Source: Furcasterigmium furcatum
Lineage: Eukaryota; Ascomycota; Sordariomycetes; Glomerellales; Plectosphaerellaceae
Length of the DNA stretch: 64,000 bases
Assembly (NCBI GenBank): GCA_001599815.1
Contig: BCIA01000005.1
Coordinates: 475,088-539,087, forward strand
Reading direction: 5' to 3'
Part shown: positions 10,034 to 19,039 of the stretch, one piece after another
How positions within the stretch are numbered: the stretch's first letter is position 1
Layout: each line of letters opens with the position of its first letter
The notes under the pieces: model-generated
Seen by the model: only the letters and a program-made list of their open reading frames with translations
Databases searched by the model: none
What the model was told of the DNA's origin: nothing
Translations under genes and position numbers: made by a program

Positions 10034-11406
10034 TCAACAGTCATATGGACGGCATGCAACAAGCTGTCCAACGCACTCACCAAAACCCACGCCTGAGCCG
10101 TCATCCCCAGCCACGGCCGTGAGCCGCACGACGTCCCCATCCAGCAAGAACGCCCTCGTACTTCCGTCACTAAGGGTCACAGGCTTTGTCCCACCCTCTG
10201 TTACCTCGAGTAGACATCCAAGGGCACCCTCTCCGGGCCCACTCACAGTGCCCGTTGCGAGAATGTCGCCAGCGCGGAGCGAGCTCCCAGAGCTGACCGC
10301 GTGAGCCACCATTTGCCTCATGGTCCAATACATGTCCTCCAGATGGCAGACTCCTACAACAGTGATGCTATCCTCTGCAACAATCTCGGCTTGCATGCGG
10401 ACCCTGTACGTGCCCCTGACGGGATCTTCAAGATATGCTGGCACGGGGTTTTGAGGCTGACCAGATGTCTGAAAGGGTGCAAGCGCTTGGGGAGTGACGA
10501 CCCAGGGAGAGATTGTCGTCCCGACACTTTTGCCATTAAAGGGACCAAGGGGAATCATTTCGAAGCCCTGTATGTCTCGGGCTGCGAGCTCGTCAGTCTT
10601 CTCTGGCAATCCCCGAACGGGTTGGTGGACTCACAACTCCAGTCATTCATGAGAACAAATCCAAAGATATGGTCATCTGTCTGCTTGACATTCAATCTCT
10701 GCCTCATTGGCAAAGGCTTGCCAATAATGGCTGCAAATTCGAGCTCGTAGTCCATCTTCAGAGACGGACCATACACGATCGGCTTCTCGTCTCTCTGGGC
10801 ATCGGGGGCCATTGCCTTCGGGTTTCTGTACTGCCCCAACGGCCTCTCGATCTCTGTTCCCGAAACAACGATCGAGCTCGCTCGACCCTGGTAGCCAATG
10901 GGAAAGTTGAAGAATGCCGGAGGTGGGCGAGCATCGTTGATGATGATCCTGCCAGCATTCTTGACGTGCTCGAGAGAGCAAGAAAAGTCTGTCGCTTTCA
11001 GAATTAGTTGGAGCAATTCACTCCTGGCTCGGGGACAATGAAGCTTGCCTGCGAAATCCCCAATATCAACCGGCAAATGCATGGCAACGTTGCCAATCTC
11101 TTCTCTGGCTGACACAGGGAAGCCATCGAGCCCCTTCAACTTGAACACATCTTGAATCTTCTGTCTCACCCCGCGATGAGCCGTCTTGGGAAGGCTTGCG
11201 AACTTGTTCAGCGTCTTTTCAGACAAGGTTTCCGTAGGAAGGTCCGTGATATCCCTGAAGAGTCCGTCTTCCGCAAGCTTGTCCAAGAAAATGACGGTGT
11301 TCTCTATCCTCGTGGCAGGTCGAGGCTCGGGATGTTTCTGAGAGGACGCAATGCCGAATGGGACATTGCGCTCCGAGAAGTGGTGAGCATATGCGGTGGA
11401 AGTCAT
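10034..11406 (-). CDS. Fumarylacetoacetase-family hydrolase
   Basis: Exons are 10635..11406 and 10034..10581 (GTGAGT...CAG intron of 53 nt), giving 439 aa, slightly longer than typical fungal FahA at about 420-430. An N-terminal SH3-like domain is followed by the FAH catalytic domain. Visible blocks are PIGYQGRASSIVVSGTEI, the metal-ligand motif ELEFAAIIG, and NDWSSRDIQGFEMIPLGPFNGKS-type sequence split by the intron. The end VGFGECVGQL also matches. The usual block around the active-site histidine is altered (DFSCSLEHVKNAGR), so it may be a paralogue with another substrate rather than the tyrosine-pathway enzyme. It would hydrolyse a C-C bond in a 1,3-diketo acid with a divalent metal, in the cytosol. 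No homogentisate dioxygenase or maleylacetoacetate isomerase lies nearby, so LigB-type ring opening upstream is more likely here. Confidence 0.93.
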
Positions 11407-11724
11407 GGTTTCAGCGGTGATGGACCACGTAGAATCGTCAAACGTAACACGGCCGTCCTGTTGGTTTTCTATTTGCCTCGGACTGGGCTGGGGCTAGCAT
11501 TTCTGCAACGGCTCGGAGGTCCGGCTTATGGAACCTGTACCGCCCACATCGGGAGCGAGCGGGACTTGGAAAGGGGGCCGAGTTGGAGAAGGGCGGGGAA
11601 GGGGTCCTCGATGGAGCTCCCCCTATATGACGGTGGATGGAGTGATGTACCTGCCTCTGAGAGTGGTATTGGAACTGAAACCTCTGCCGAACACATTCGT
11701 CGACTCATAACTTCAAAATACATC
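11407..11724. promoter_or_regulatory. Bidirectional promoter between FAH-family hydrolase and cupin
   Basis: The two ATGs face away from each other across 318 bp, with a weak CTATATGA TATA-like stretch near 11622. No gene is seen. The CCACGG motif found in the 17-31 kb promoters is absent. Confidence 0.4.
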
Positions 11725-12273
11725 ATGGCTCTTCAAGGCAAGCTCAACATCCCCAAACGGTACATCACGACCACGAATGATCAGGGTCAGGCCATCGTCG
11801 ACCAGTCCATCCCAGCCGACGCCCCCTTTTACGAACTCGCAAAGGCGGACGCTGCGTTTGCCCAATGCTACGTCACGGACAAGTTTCCTGTCGATCTGGG
11901 GAATGGCGCAGACATCAAGTCCTACCAAAACTTCCTTGAGAAGCCACCCGGCCTCAGTGTCTCGACCGGCACAGTCCTTCGCTACGTCGATATCCCGCCG
12001 AGCATGACCTCGCCAATGCACAAGACTGTCAGTCTCGATTACGGTGTGGTACTTGAGGGTACCGTTGAGCTCGTCCTCGACTCAGGGGAGACGCGCACGA
12101 TGCAGCGCGGCGACATCTGCATCCAGCGCGCGACCATGCATGCGTGGCGGAACGTCAGCGATACCGAGTGGGTGAGGATGCTGTACATTCTGCAGCCGGC
12201 CATGTCGTCTGCCGCCGGCGAGGAGCTGAAGGAGGACTACGGCGGTATGAAGGGGGTGGATACTTCCAACTAG
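11725..12273 (+). CDS. Small cupin-domain protein
   Basis: A single exon of 182 aa starting MALQGKLNIPKRYITT. The cupin barrel occupies about residues 75-165. The first motif region reads SPMHKTVSLDYGVVLEGTVELVL and the second RGDICIQRATMHAWRNVSD. The usual HxH of motif 1 is reduced to MHKT, while H in MHAWRN and E in EGTVELV are kept. Such fungal cupins (about 170-190 aa) occur beside aromatic-compound and polyketide genes and act as dioxygenases, decarboxylases, isomerases or binding proteins. An in-frame upstream extension to 11152 has no cupin similarity and overlaps the FAH gene. It is divergent from the FAH-family gene and probably cytosolic. The exact reaction is unknown. Confidence 0.9.
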   Translation: MALQGKLNIPKRYITTTNDQGQAIVDQSIPADAPFYELAKADAAFAQCYVTDKFPVDLGNGADIKSYQNFLEKPPGLSVSTGTVLRYVDIPPSMTSPMHKTVSLDYGVVLEGTVELVLDSGETRTMQRGDICIQRATMHAWRNVSDTEWVRMLYILQPAMSSAAGEELKEDYGGMKGVDTSN

Positions 12274-12400
12274 AGCAGGAGAGACGAACAATATAGAATT
12301 TTAACCCAGTGCAGAGCATAAGAATTGTTTCAGAGACCTCATGAAAATCTAAAGGCCCTCACAGTCTTTTGGGAGGTGTATATATAAGTCTACCAACGCA

Positions 12401-12822
12401 TCAGAGCTCGCCTCCAATCCTGTACCTGAAGATGTTCTCGTTCAGCCGCCCGAATGATGCCCGCCAAGCTTTGGCCACGGACTTGCATCTCTCATTAGTC
12501 TCCTCGGCACTGCTGTCATTCGTCAAGAGGTACATACCGCGTTGACAAAAACTCCTGTGAACATCGTAAAGATGAAAGCCCGCTCAATGGGATTGTTGTA
12601 CACACGGATCTGGGACTGGTCTCTGTTCGTGTCGACCGGGCGATATGTTGGCACTCGGCGGTGCGGGACGTCCCAATAGGACGCGTTCGAGGAATCCTGG
12701 TTACGAGAATCATTCTTGCTGGCTGATGTATCGACCCCGGAGTGATGAAGCTCGTAGTCAGCCAGGAGCCGCGGGGGCGGCTGGGTGTGGCGAGTTGCCG
12801 TCTCGGTGATGGTTGTGGACAT
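12401..12822 (-). CDS. Small protein of unknown function (121 aa)
   Basis: The predicted exons are 12538..12822 and 12401..12481. The intron has a GTATGT donor, a CTAAT branch sequence and an AAG acceptor. I do not recognise the family. The first 75 residues are polar and look disordered. The conserved-looking part is C-terminal: NNPIERAFIFTMFTGVFVNA followed by a basic, aromatic end with KAWRASFGRLNENIF. The hydrophobic stretch could be a single membrane segment or an amphipathic helix. It is tail-to-tail with the cupin gene and divergent from the ALDH-like gene. The support is that splicing preserves the frame and ends at a sensible stop; expression is not shown by sequence. Confidence 0.5.
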
Positions 12823-13249
12823 TGTGCACGAGCTGAATCGGAAAGCCTCCGTGAGAAGAACGTTGGAGGTGTGAAATGGATGTCAAAGCTGAAAGACTTG
12901 CGAGATGAACGGACCGCGTCCAACGAGCATCCTGAGGCTACTTACAACCACAGCGGGCACGGCGGAAATGGCGGAGTGACAGCGGAGGCGAAGAGGTCGC
13001 GGCGCGGCAATCTCCATCGGGAATGTGGGGGACCAGCCGAGGACCCTGAGCTTCCCCGAGCCGAAGAGACTATTTCCCCATACGGCTCGGCTCGTGCCAG
13101 TCTCGGAACTGGCGACCCATCGGCTCGCATCTTGTCAGTCGCAGATCACCTGCTTTCATAGCGAGCTACCCAACTGTGCTCCCCAGTCTTTTGAGCTACG
13201 GCCAATACTTGATTCCTGTGCTCTTCATCGTCTCCAAAGTGTGCCCGTC
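12823..13249. promoter_or_regulatory. Intergenic region between the 121-aa gene and the ALDH-like gene
   Basis: No gene is seen. Around 12956-12980 there is GCACGGCGG...GGCGGAGTG, a loose resemblance to the CCACGGCG/GGAGTC pair found further right. The match is weaker than the other four sites and may be coincidental. Confidence 0.3.
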
Positions 13250-14858
13250 ATGTCGAGGCAACCCTTCAGCAAAGTGCGGTCCGCCGCGATCGACGGCCGG
13301 GCACGAAACCCATTCTTCAAAAAAACCCAGCTCTGGAACCTACACGGTGGCCTCGTGGCCAGCGCCGCCGACATCCAAAAAGCCATACAGAAAGATACCG
13401 GCCACAATCTGGCCGAGGTGCGAGTAGAATTCTGGCTGGCGCTGCGGTGTTTGACCCAGATATACGACTCAATTGACCCCGACAAGGAGCTTCAAGAGGA
13501 GTACTGCATCGCAAAAGGCGAGGATGCACCGAACGCGAGGGAACCCGTGGGCATTGTGGTGATTGAGCCGACAATGCATACATTCCTGTACTCGCTGATC
13601 TCCGCACTCGCGCCGGCGATCGGGGCCGGGAACTGCGTTGTTGTGCAGGTGAGTCTCCACGGAGTCTCGTCGAATTAGAGAGTCACTGACACGAGAGGCA
13701 GATGGAGCGATCAATGCTCGAGACCCCGGAGCTCGTCCTGTCCCTAACGCAGAAGGCCCTTGACGACGACATCTTCGAAATCGCTCGCACAACGGTATCA
13801 GCAAGCGAACTTGGCCACAGACACCGGAAAATCCTCCAAAAAAGCTCGGCAGAGTCACCACTCATTCACCACGTCGTGTCGGAGGTTCAGAATCGAGTTG
13901 TCGCCATCGTCGAGCGTGACGCGGACCTGGACGCCGCCGCCAAATCCCTCGTCGCAGCACGATTCAGTTTGAAGGGAACTTCCCCGTACGCGCCAGATGT
14001 AATCTTGGTCAACGAATGGGTCAAGAAGGATTTCTTGGCTGCCGTGTCACGGCATTCCGTTGCCCTTTTGAGCTCCGTGAGTGCAGATTTTCGAACCACC
14101 AGGAACGCATCCTCCCCAGCCGTTGTAAAAGAGCTTTTGAAGAACGGTGGCGGTGGCGTGCTTTCCACGTCTTCGTCAGGTGCTATCGTGGATGTTGAAA
14201 ACAGACAATCTGAGCTTCTCCGGCGCAAGGTCTTGGAGCCCTGCATTCTCGTCCACTCAGTAACAAGCATGGATGATGCCATAGACGTGGCAATCAGGTA
14301 ACCAACCTCCCAAGGCCAATCTCCAAATGACTGCTGATCATAATCCAGCCTGGGGAGACTCTCCGCGGCCTATATATTCACGTCGCCCGCCGCTGCCAAG
14401 TACATCTGCCAGTTCATCGACGCGAGCATCTGCCTCGTGAACCACCTTCCACTGAAGCTTCTCTGTCCGTCTCCTCAAATGCTTCAACGCATCGCAGAAA
14501 CACTAACGCTCTCACAGACGGACCTGTAGCACCATCGGATCACTCTTTCTCCCCAGATTCACTCACATCCTACAATGAGTCGCACTTCACTGTTCCCAAG
14601 ACCCAATTCATCCGACCGACCAAGGCGAATCAGCGTCTTGACAAGCTTATTCTGGAGCCCTCATCTCTGAGCCTGCGAAATCTGAACGACGAGGCAAAGT
14701 CCAACCTCACGGGAATGGTGCGCCCTCAGAAGGGTGGCGACATCGGCTTCTTCAACCAGGGCATCGTCACAGGCGGCATTCTTGTCCTCTCTACCGCCCT
14801 ATCCTGCACGGGGCTGCTCTGTTATTACCTTGTCCGGTTCGCTCGGGCCTCGCTGTAA
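13250..14858 (+). CDS. Aldehyde-dehydrogenase-like protein lacking the catalytic cysteine, with C-terminal membrane anchor
   Basis: Exons are 13250..13648, 13702..14297, 14349..14464 and 14518..14858, giving 483 aa. The fold follows class-3 (fatty) aldehyde dehydrogenases along its length, for example ALAPAIGAGNCVVV, DADLDAAAKSLVAARF and LGRLSAAYIFT. The catalytic region, normally GQxCVAPDY, here reads GTSPYAPDV, so cysteine is replaced by proline. The ELGGKSP block with the general-base glutamate reads EVQNRVVAI. The cofactor-binding KPSE and GST elements are also degenerate. The last ~30 residues form a hydrophobic helix followed by a basic tail, like membrane-anchored ALDH3 enzymes. It is therefore probably a pseudo-enzyme with a binding or scaffold role on an organelle membrane. 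The intact frame and clean introns argue against a decayed gene. Confidence 0.9.
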
Positions 14859-15191
14859 TATACTAGTGTCATAGATTGTATGGAGAGCCGGATTCCTCTA
14901 GTCCCAAGCGTCGTAACGAGAACAGCGGAGGCTGCCTCAACCATCCATTCTTTGGATCGAGTTTGTGATGGGCAGCTTGGGGAGCGGGGAATGTAGCAGG
15001 TAGGGAATGGGGAAGCGCGGAGGTGGAGAAGTGGGGTTAATTTGTCTCCATCTTCGACCTCCCATCGCCCATACTAAAGCGCTCCCATCCGCCTACCTAT
15101 TCCAAAAAGGCTGACTTCCATCTCCATTCTCCTCATTACCAGTCGTACTACTCCGTACTTACAGATCTCAAAAACTTGCGCATTCGCATTG
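14859..15191. other. Intergenic region upstream of the Zn2Cys6 regulator
   Basis: It holds the 3' flank of the ALDH-like gene and a purine-rich stretch near 14985-15040 before the regulator start. No gene or strong motif is seen. Confidence 0.5.
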
Positions 15192-17503
15192 ATGAGCGCC
15201 CCAAACCGCATTTCTGCTGCAAGGCCGCGGTCGCGCGCCGTAGGAATTGCGCAAGCTTGCACGGTTTGCTACCAAAAAAAGGTCTAGTTCTCGGAGCCCA
15301 TCGAACAGCCACGGTGCCTGACTCTAGAATCACACCACTGACGAGGAACGATGCAGCAGATCCGGTGCGATCTGTCCACGGGGAAGACAAGTTGTACAAA
15401 CTGCTCCCTTTACAATACCGAGTGCCTGTGAAACACGCCCTGCCGGAGGCTCCACGGCGATTTGCTGAACTAACCTTTTCCAGTCCACGACTCCGAAAGC
15501 GAAAAAGGACAACGAGCTCTGCTGTATCCGAGAACAACAACGACCAGCGCAGCAGAAGATACTCCGTTCACAGCGAGCCCGTGCAGTTATCGCCAGCACT
15601 GTCACCTGCGCCATGTGAAGTTCTGGACGCCCCGTCTTTCGACGAGTCCTCGCATATCAATGTGCTCTTGGTAGGCTCGGCGGGCGATGGCCATCTCCGA
15701 AACCACCCTGCTGCCTCATCCGAGGGAACTCAAGCGACGCCGACTGCCAGCGGCCCCGTTTCTGGCAACTCCGCAGACGAAGCAATCTCCAAGGTCAGCC
15801 CGACTGGCGAGGCCCACGATGGAAAAGCCGTGTACTTCGGTCCGATGGAGGGGCGCGTTGTTGAGTCCACCAACGCCTATCCCCAAACATCCGGTTTATC
15901 GCCTGCGGACTTGGCCTCATTGCAACGCAGTGGTGCCTTCGAACTTCCGCCCCGGGCTCTCAAGGCGTGCTACATCGACAATTTCTTCAAACACTGCTAC
16001 CCGTGGGTGCCAGTAGTCGAGGAAGCATGGCTGCGAGAAACCCCCACTCAGAAGCCGTCCTTGCTCCTCATGCAAGCTGTTCTCCTCGCCGGGAGTCGTG
16101 TGACCACGCCCAACGACGTCAGCGCGAGTGGTGAGATCTACAGACGCGCCAAGGCACTCTTCTTCTCCAATTACGAGCAAAATCCCGTCATACGCATCGT
16201 TGCCTGCCTGCTCCTGCGGTGGTGGAATCCCGCAGGCCCTGATCGGGTCTGCATGGACAGCAGCCATTTCTGGATAGGCACAGGCGTGGGCATTGCCATC
16301 TCCATTGGACTTCACACCGAGAGCTCCAATTCCAGAGATGTATCGTATCGCCGAACGCTTTGGTGGTCTCTTTTGGTGAGTCCTGTTTCCCTCCATCGTA
16401 CTCGTGCCATGAATGGTAACATTGAGGTTACATTCGTGACCGTACAGGCCCATGATAGCCAAATATCAGCCGTCCACGGGCGGCCTGGGTCAATTCACGT
16501 GGAAGATTACAACATCTTACCCCTCACCGTGCGTGACTTCTCAAGAGACGCTCAGGATCGAGCGTCGTCGTCCATCGCGTACATTTCCATCAGTCGGATA
16601 CTTGGCGATGTCGGTCAAAGCTACAGACGGAATCAGATGACAGCCACCAGAATTGAGAATCACCAAAACGCTCTCTACGCCTGGATTAGAGAGCTTCCGG
16701 ATAAACTGCGCCTGTTTCACTCGCAAGTCGAGCTGGGCCCCAAGGCCTACCACTTCGAAGGCCGACAGTTGCACGTCACGTTCTTCGTAAATCTGATACT
16801 AATATTCCGACAGCCGGCAATCGGTTCATCTGAGTCGGTGTCTGCTGGGTCCCTGTTGGCGGCATCCTTCGTCGCTGGCCTCTACGAGGAGTTCCTGGTT
16901 CGCGACGAAATCAAACACCTAGGTCCTGCTGTCCACAAGTTCTTCTTAATGGCAGCCGGCATCACTTTACTCTCGGCACGCAGACACCCACTTCTGGCGA
17001 CCGCCGCTTTGGAAGACTTCAATACCATCATCAAGGCGCTGAAGCAGTTTAGCACTCGCTATCCCTCCGCCATGGGCACCATCCGCACCTTGGAAAACCT
17101 GGAGACCTCTCAGTCCCGGGCCCCGGATTATCCCGGATGTATTTCCCCGCCACAGCCCAACGTCCGCGCCCTTTTTCGGGAATTTGGGCCAGACCTTTGC
17201 AAGCAGTGGCACCTGATGGACATCGCCTCCCCTTTCATCCACGGTCCGGATGTCACCTCCGACCCTCCTCCAACCACCAACCGCTTCCAGGATTCGGTCA
17301 CGGGAGCAGAATTGACGCAACTTCCGCGCGAACAGGGCGGCACTTCCACTGACGAGCTTGTTGGGGTGCGGGACTCATATGACCTCTCCATCCCTGACCT
17401 AGACTCTCTGTGGCCGTGCTACTGGCCCGACATGCCAAGTCCTACCGGCTGGATCTTGAAAGACACGCCTTTCGACCTTGAGGGCGCTTCCACTTTGCCG
17501 TAA
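15192..17503 (+). CDS. Zn(II)2Cys6 fungal transcription factor
   Basis: Exons are 15192..15281, 15360..15427, 15484..16375 and 16448..17503, giving 701 aa. The zinc cluster (cysteines 23, 26, 33, 42, 45, 52) only appears after splicing two introns. The second joins TEC to LPRLRKRKR, a normal linker, and has a perfect GAACTAACC branch site. A fungal-specific regulatory domain follows (LLLMQAVLLAGSR, GIAISIGLHTES, RRTLWWSLL, HVEDYNIL). The acceptor of intron 1 is a tandem CAGCAG; only the second AG gives the correct CX6C spacing. The third intron (72 nt) is in frame and stop-free. It is a nuclear regulator located between the ALDH-like gene and the enoyl-CoA hydratase, so it may control either side. 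Confidence 0.93.
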
Positions 17504-17602
17504 TGGGTGGATCGAGCAATCCCGCAAGATTTCCGGGCGCTTGCTGGGGATGGGGAGAGGTCCGTCACATCATGGTGGAAGGTGGAACCAACAACGGAAA
17601 AT

Positions 17603-17638
17603 GCCACGGCGTTTTGGCATTGCCGCGGAGTCTCGGCG
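17603..17638. promoter_or_regulatory. Shared CCACGGCG / GGAGTCTCGGCG motif upstream of the enoyl-CoA hydratase
   Basis: GCCACGGCGTTTT at 17603-17615 is followed by GCGGAGTCTCGGCG ending at 17638. It lies about 155-190 bp before the hydratase ATG. The same two words recur in the acyl-CoA oxidase/ligase promoter at 21612-21656. Confidence 0.6.
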
Positions 17639-17793
17639 CGGAGAATCACCGAGAGAGTTGCGCTAACCCCTGGTTTGTCACCAACTGACCTCGCCACTGC
17701 TACCCATCAGAATGAAACAGCTTCCTGCCCTACATACAGCCTGGGACCAACACGTCCCTAGCGAAGGATCTACATCTCCTCTCTGCCCCAGTC

Positions 17794-18650
17794 ATGCCTA
17801 CCATGCCCAGAAGCACGTACGAGAATCTCAGCCTTGAGCGTCGGGGCGACGTCTTCATCCTCACTCTGCAGAAACCACCCGAGAACCGCCTCACTACACG
17901 GTTCTGCCAGGAGATTTCCCGTGCATTAAATGATGCGCGGGTTGAGCTCGGCGGAGACTCCGAGGGTGCCCTCATCATTCGAGGCAACGACACGAAGTTC
18001 TTCTGCACGGTTCGTCAGCCCGTAGTAGGAGAGCACGCCACAGTTGCTAACAACATATTGTGCTTCCCAGGGCCTAGATCTTTATGAGCGCGATGTCAAC
18101 CCTTATGCCAGCTCCGAAGGATTCTACCCAGTCTGTGCCCACTCCAGTTATCTCTCGGAATAGCCCTCGCTGATACCCATCCCAGCTCGTCCATACGATT
18201 TTGGATTTCCCATTCCCAACCATTTGTTTGATTACCGGTCATACCTTCGGAGGAGCGTCTGTGATGAGCTTGGCACATGACTACCGCATTATGAATGCCA
18301 CGCGCGGATATTGGTGCATGCCGGTGGCAGAACTCGGACTGCACTTCGAGGGGATGGGCACGCTTCTCCGCGCAAAGCTTTCCCCGCAGGTCGCCCGCAA
18401 GGTTCTCCTTCAGGGTCACAAGTTTACAGCGAAGGAGGCTCTCGCCGACGGCATTGTGGACGAGATTTCGGCCCCTGAAGAGCTTCTTGACCGCGCTCTA
18501 GCGCTAGCAAACAAGGTCAAGTCCAAGGCCCGCATGGGCGTCTACGGCCTGCTACGAGGGGAGTTGTATGGAGAGGCAATCAAGGCGTTCCAGCAAATTA
18601 GCTACGTCCATTCTCGGATGGTCTCCCGCCAGGCCAAAATCAAGTTGTAA
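17794..18650 (+). CDS. Enoyl-CoA hydratase/isomerase family protein
   Basis: Exons are 17794..18009, 18071..18130 and 18186..18650, giving 246 aa. It has the crotonase fold: N-terminal strand FILTLQKPPENRLT, the oxyanion-hole segment after the third exon start (LITGHTFGGASVMSLAHDYRI-type), AELGLHFEGMGTLL, and a helical C-terminus with GIVDEISAPEEL. It would hydrate or isomerise the double bond of an enoyl-CoA. The last three residues are IKL, a weak peroxisomal-signal-like end, so location is uncertain. Length is slightly short of classical hydratases (about 260-290 aa), resembling fungal Delta3,Delta2-isomerase-like members. Two in-frame ATGs lie at 17794 and 17803; I took the first. It is convergent with the acyl-CoA oxidase, which supports a role in acyl-CoA breakdown. 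Confidence 0.92.
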
Positions 18651-19039
18651 TTGTTTTTAACAAGTCTTTATTTTCCCGGGGTTGAGACTACTCGATATGC
18701 AACATATCGTAGACCGCCGGCCACGCCTGGGCATATCAGAATGGCATCCAATATTGAAACAATTCCTTTGCTCACCTGATTCGAACTGTGACTCGAACCA
18801 CTACTTCTGTCGAATCACTCGCGTGTCTTTTCCGGTGGCCAGACCATCCATCAATAGCACGATATGGATACGTATTGAATTTCATCGCCACAAAACCAGG
18901 ACTACCAAATGTGACCGCCACCATGCTCGGTGGTGTCCTTGATTTAATTCCAGGTCCTTCTTTACACAAGGAGAGCTGCGAGATGGGGGGGGGGGGGGGG
19001 GGGGGGGGGCAATGCAGACCAGCCTCAGATGACATTTGC
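18651..19039. other. Convergent intergenic region between hydratase and oxidase
   Basis: Holds the 3' flanks of two convergent genes and a 25-nt poly(G) run (separate entry). No gene is seen. Confidence 0.5.
18985..19009 (+). repeat. Homopolymer of 25 consecutive G
   Basis: An uninterrupted run of 25 guanines lies about 30 nt past the stop of the acyl-CoA oxidase gene, where its mRNA would read 25 C. Such runs slip in replication and sequencing, so the exact length is doubtful. Confidence 0.9.

Noticed and set aside
10034..10110. Possible extra 3' intron in the FAH-family gene at a GTGAGTGC site
   Set aside because: Reading through gives VGFGECVGQL, which matches the normal FAH C-terminus; splicing would destroy it.
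11152..11724. N-terminal extension of the cupin gene
   Set aside because: It overlaps the FAH-family coding exon on the other strand and has no cupin-like sequence; the ATG at 11725 gives a normal cupin length.
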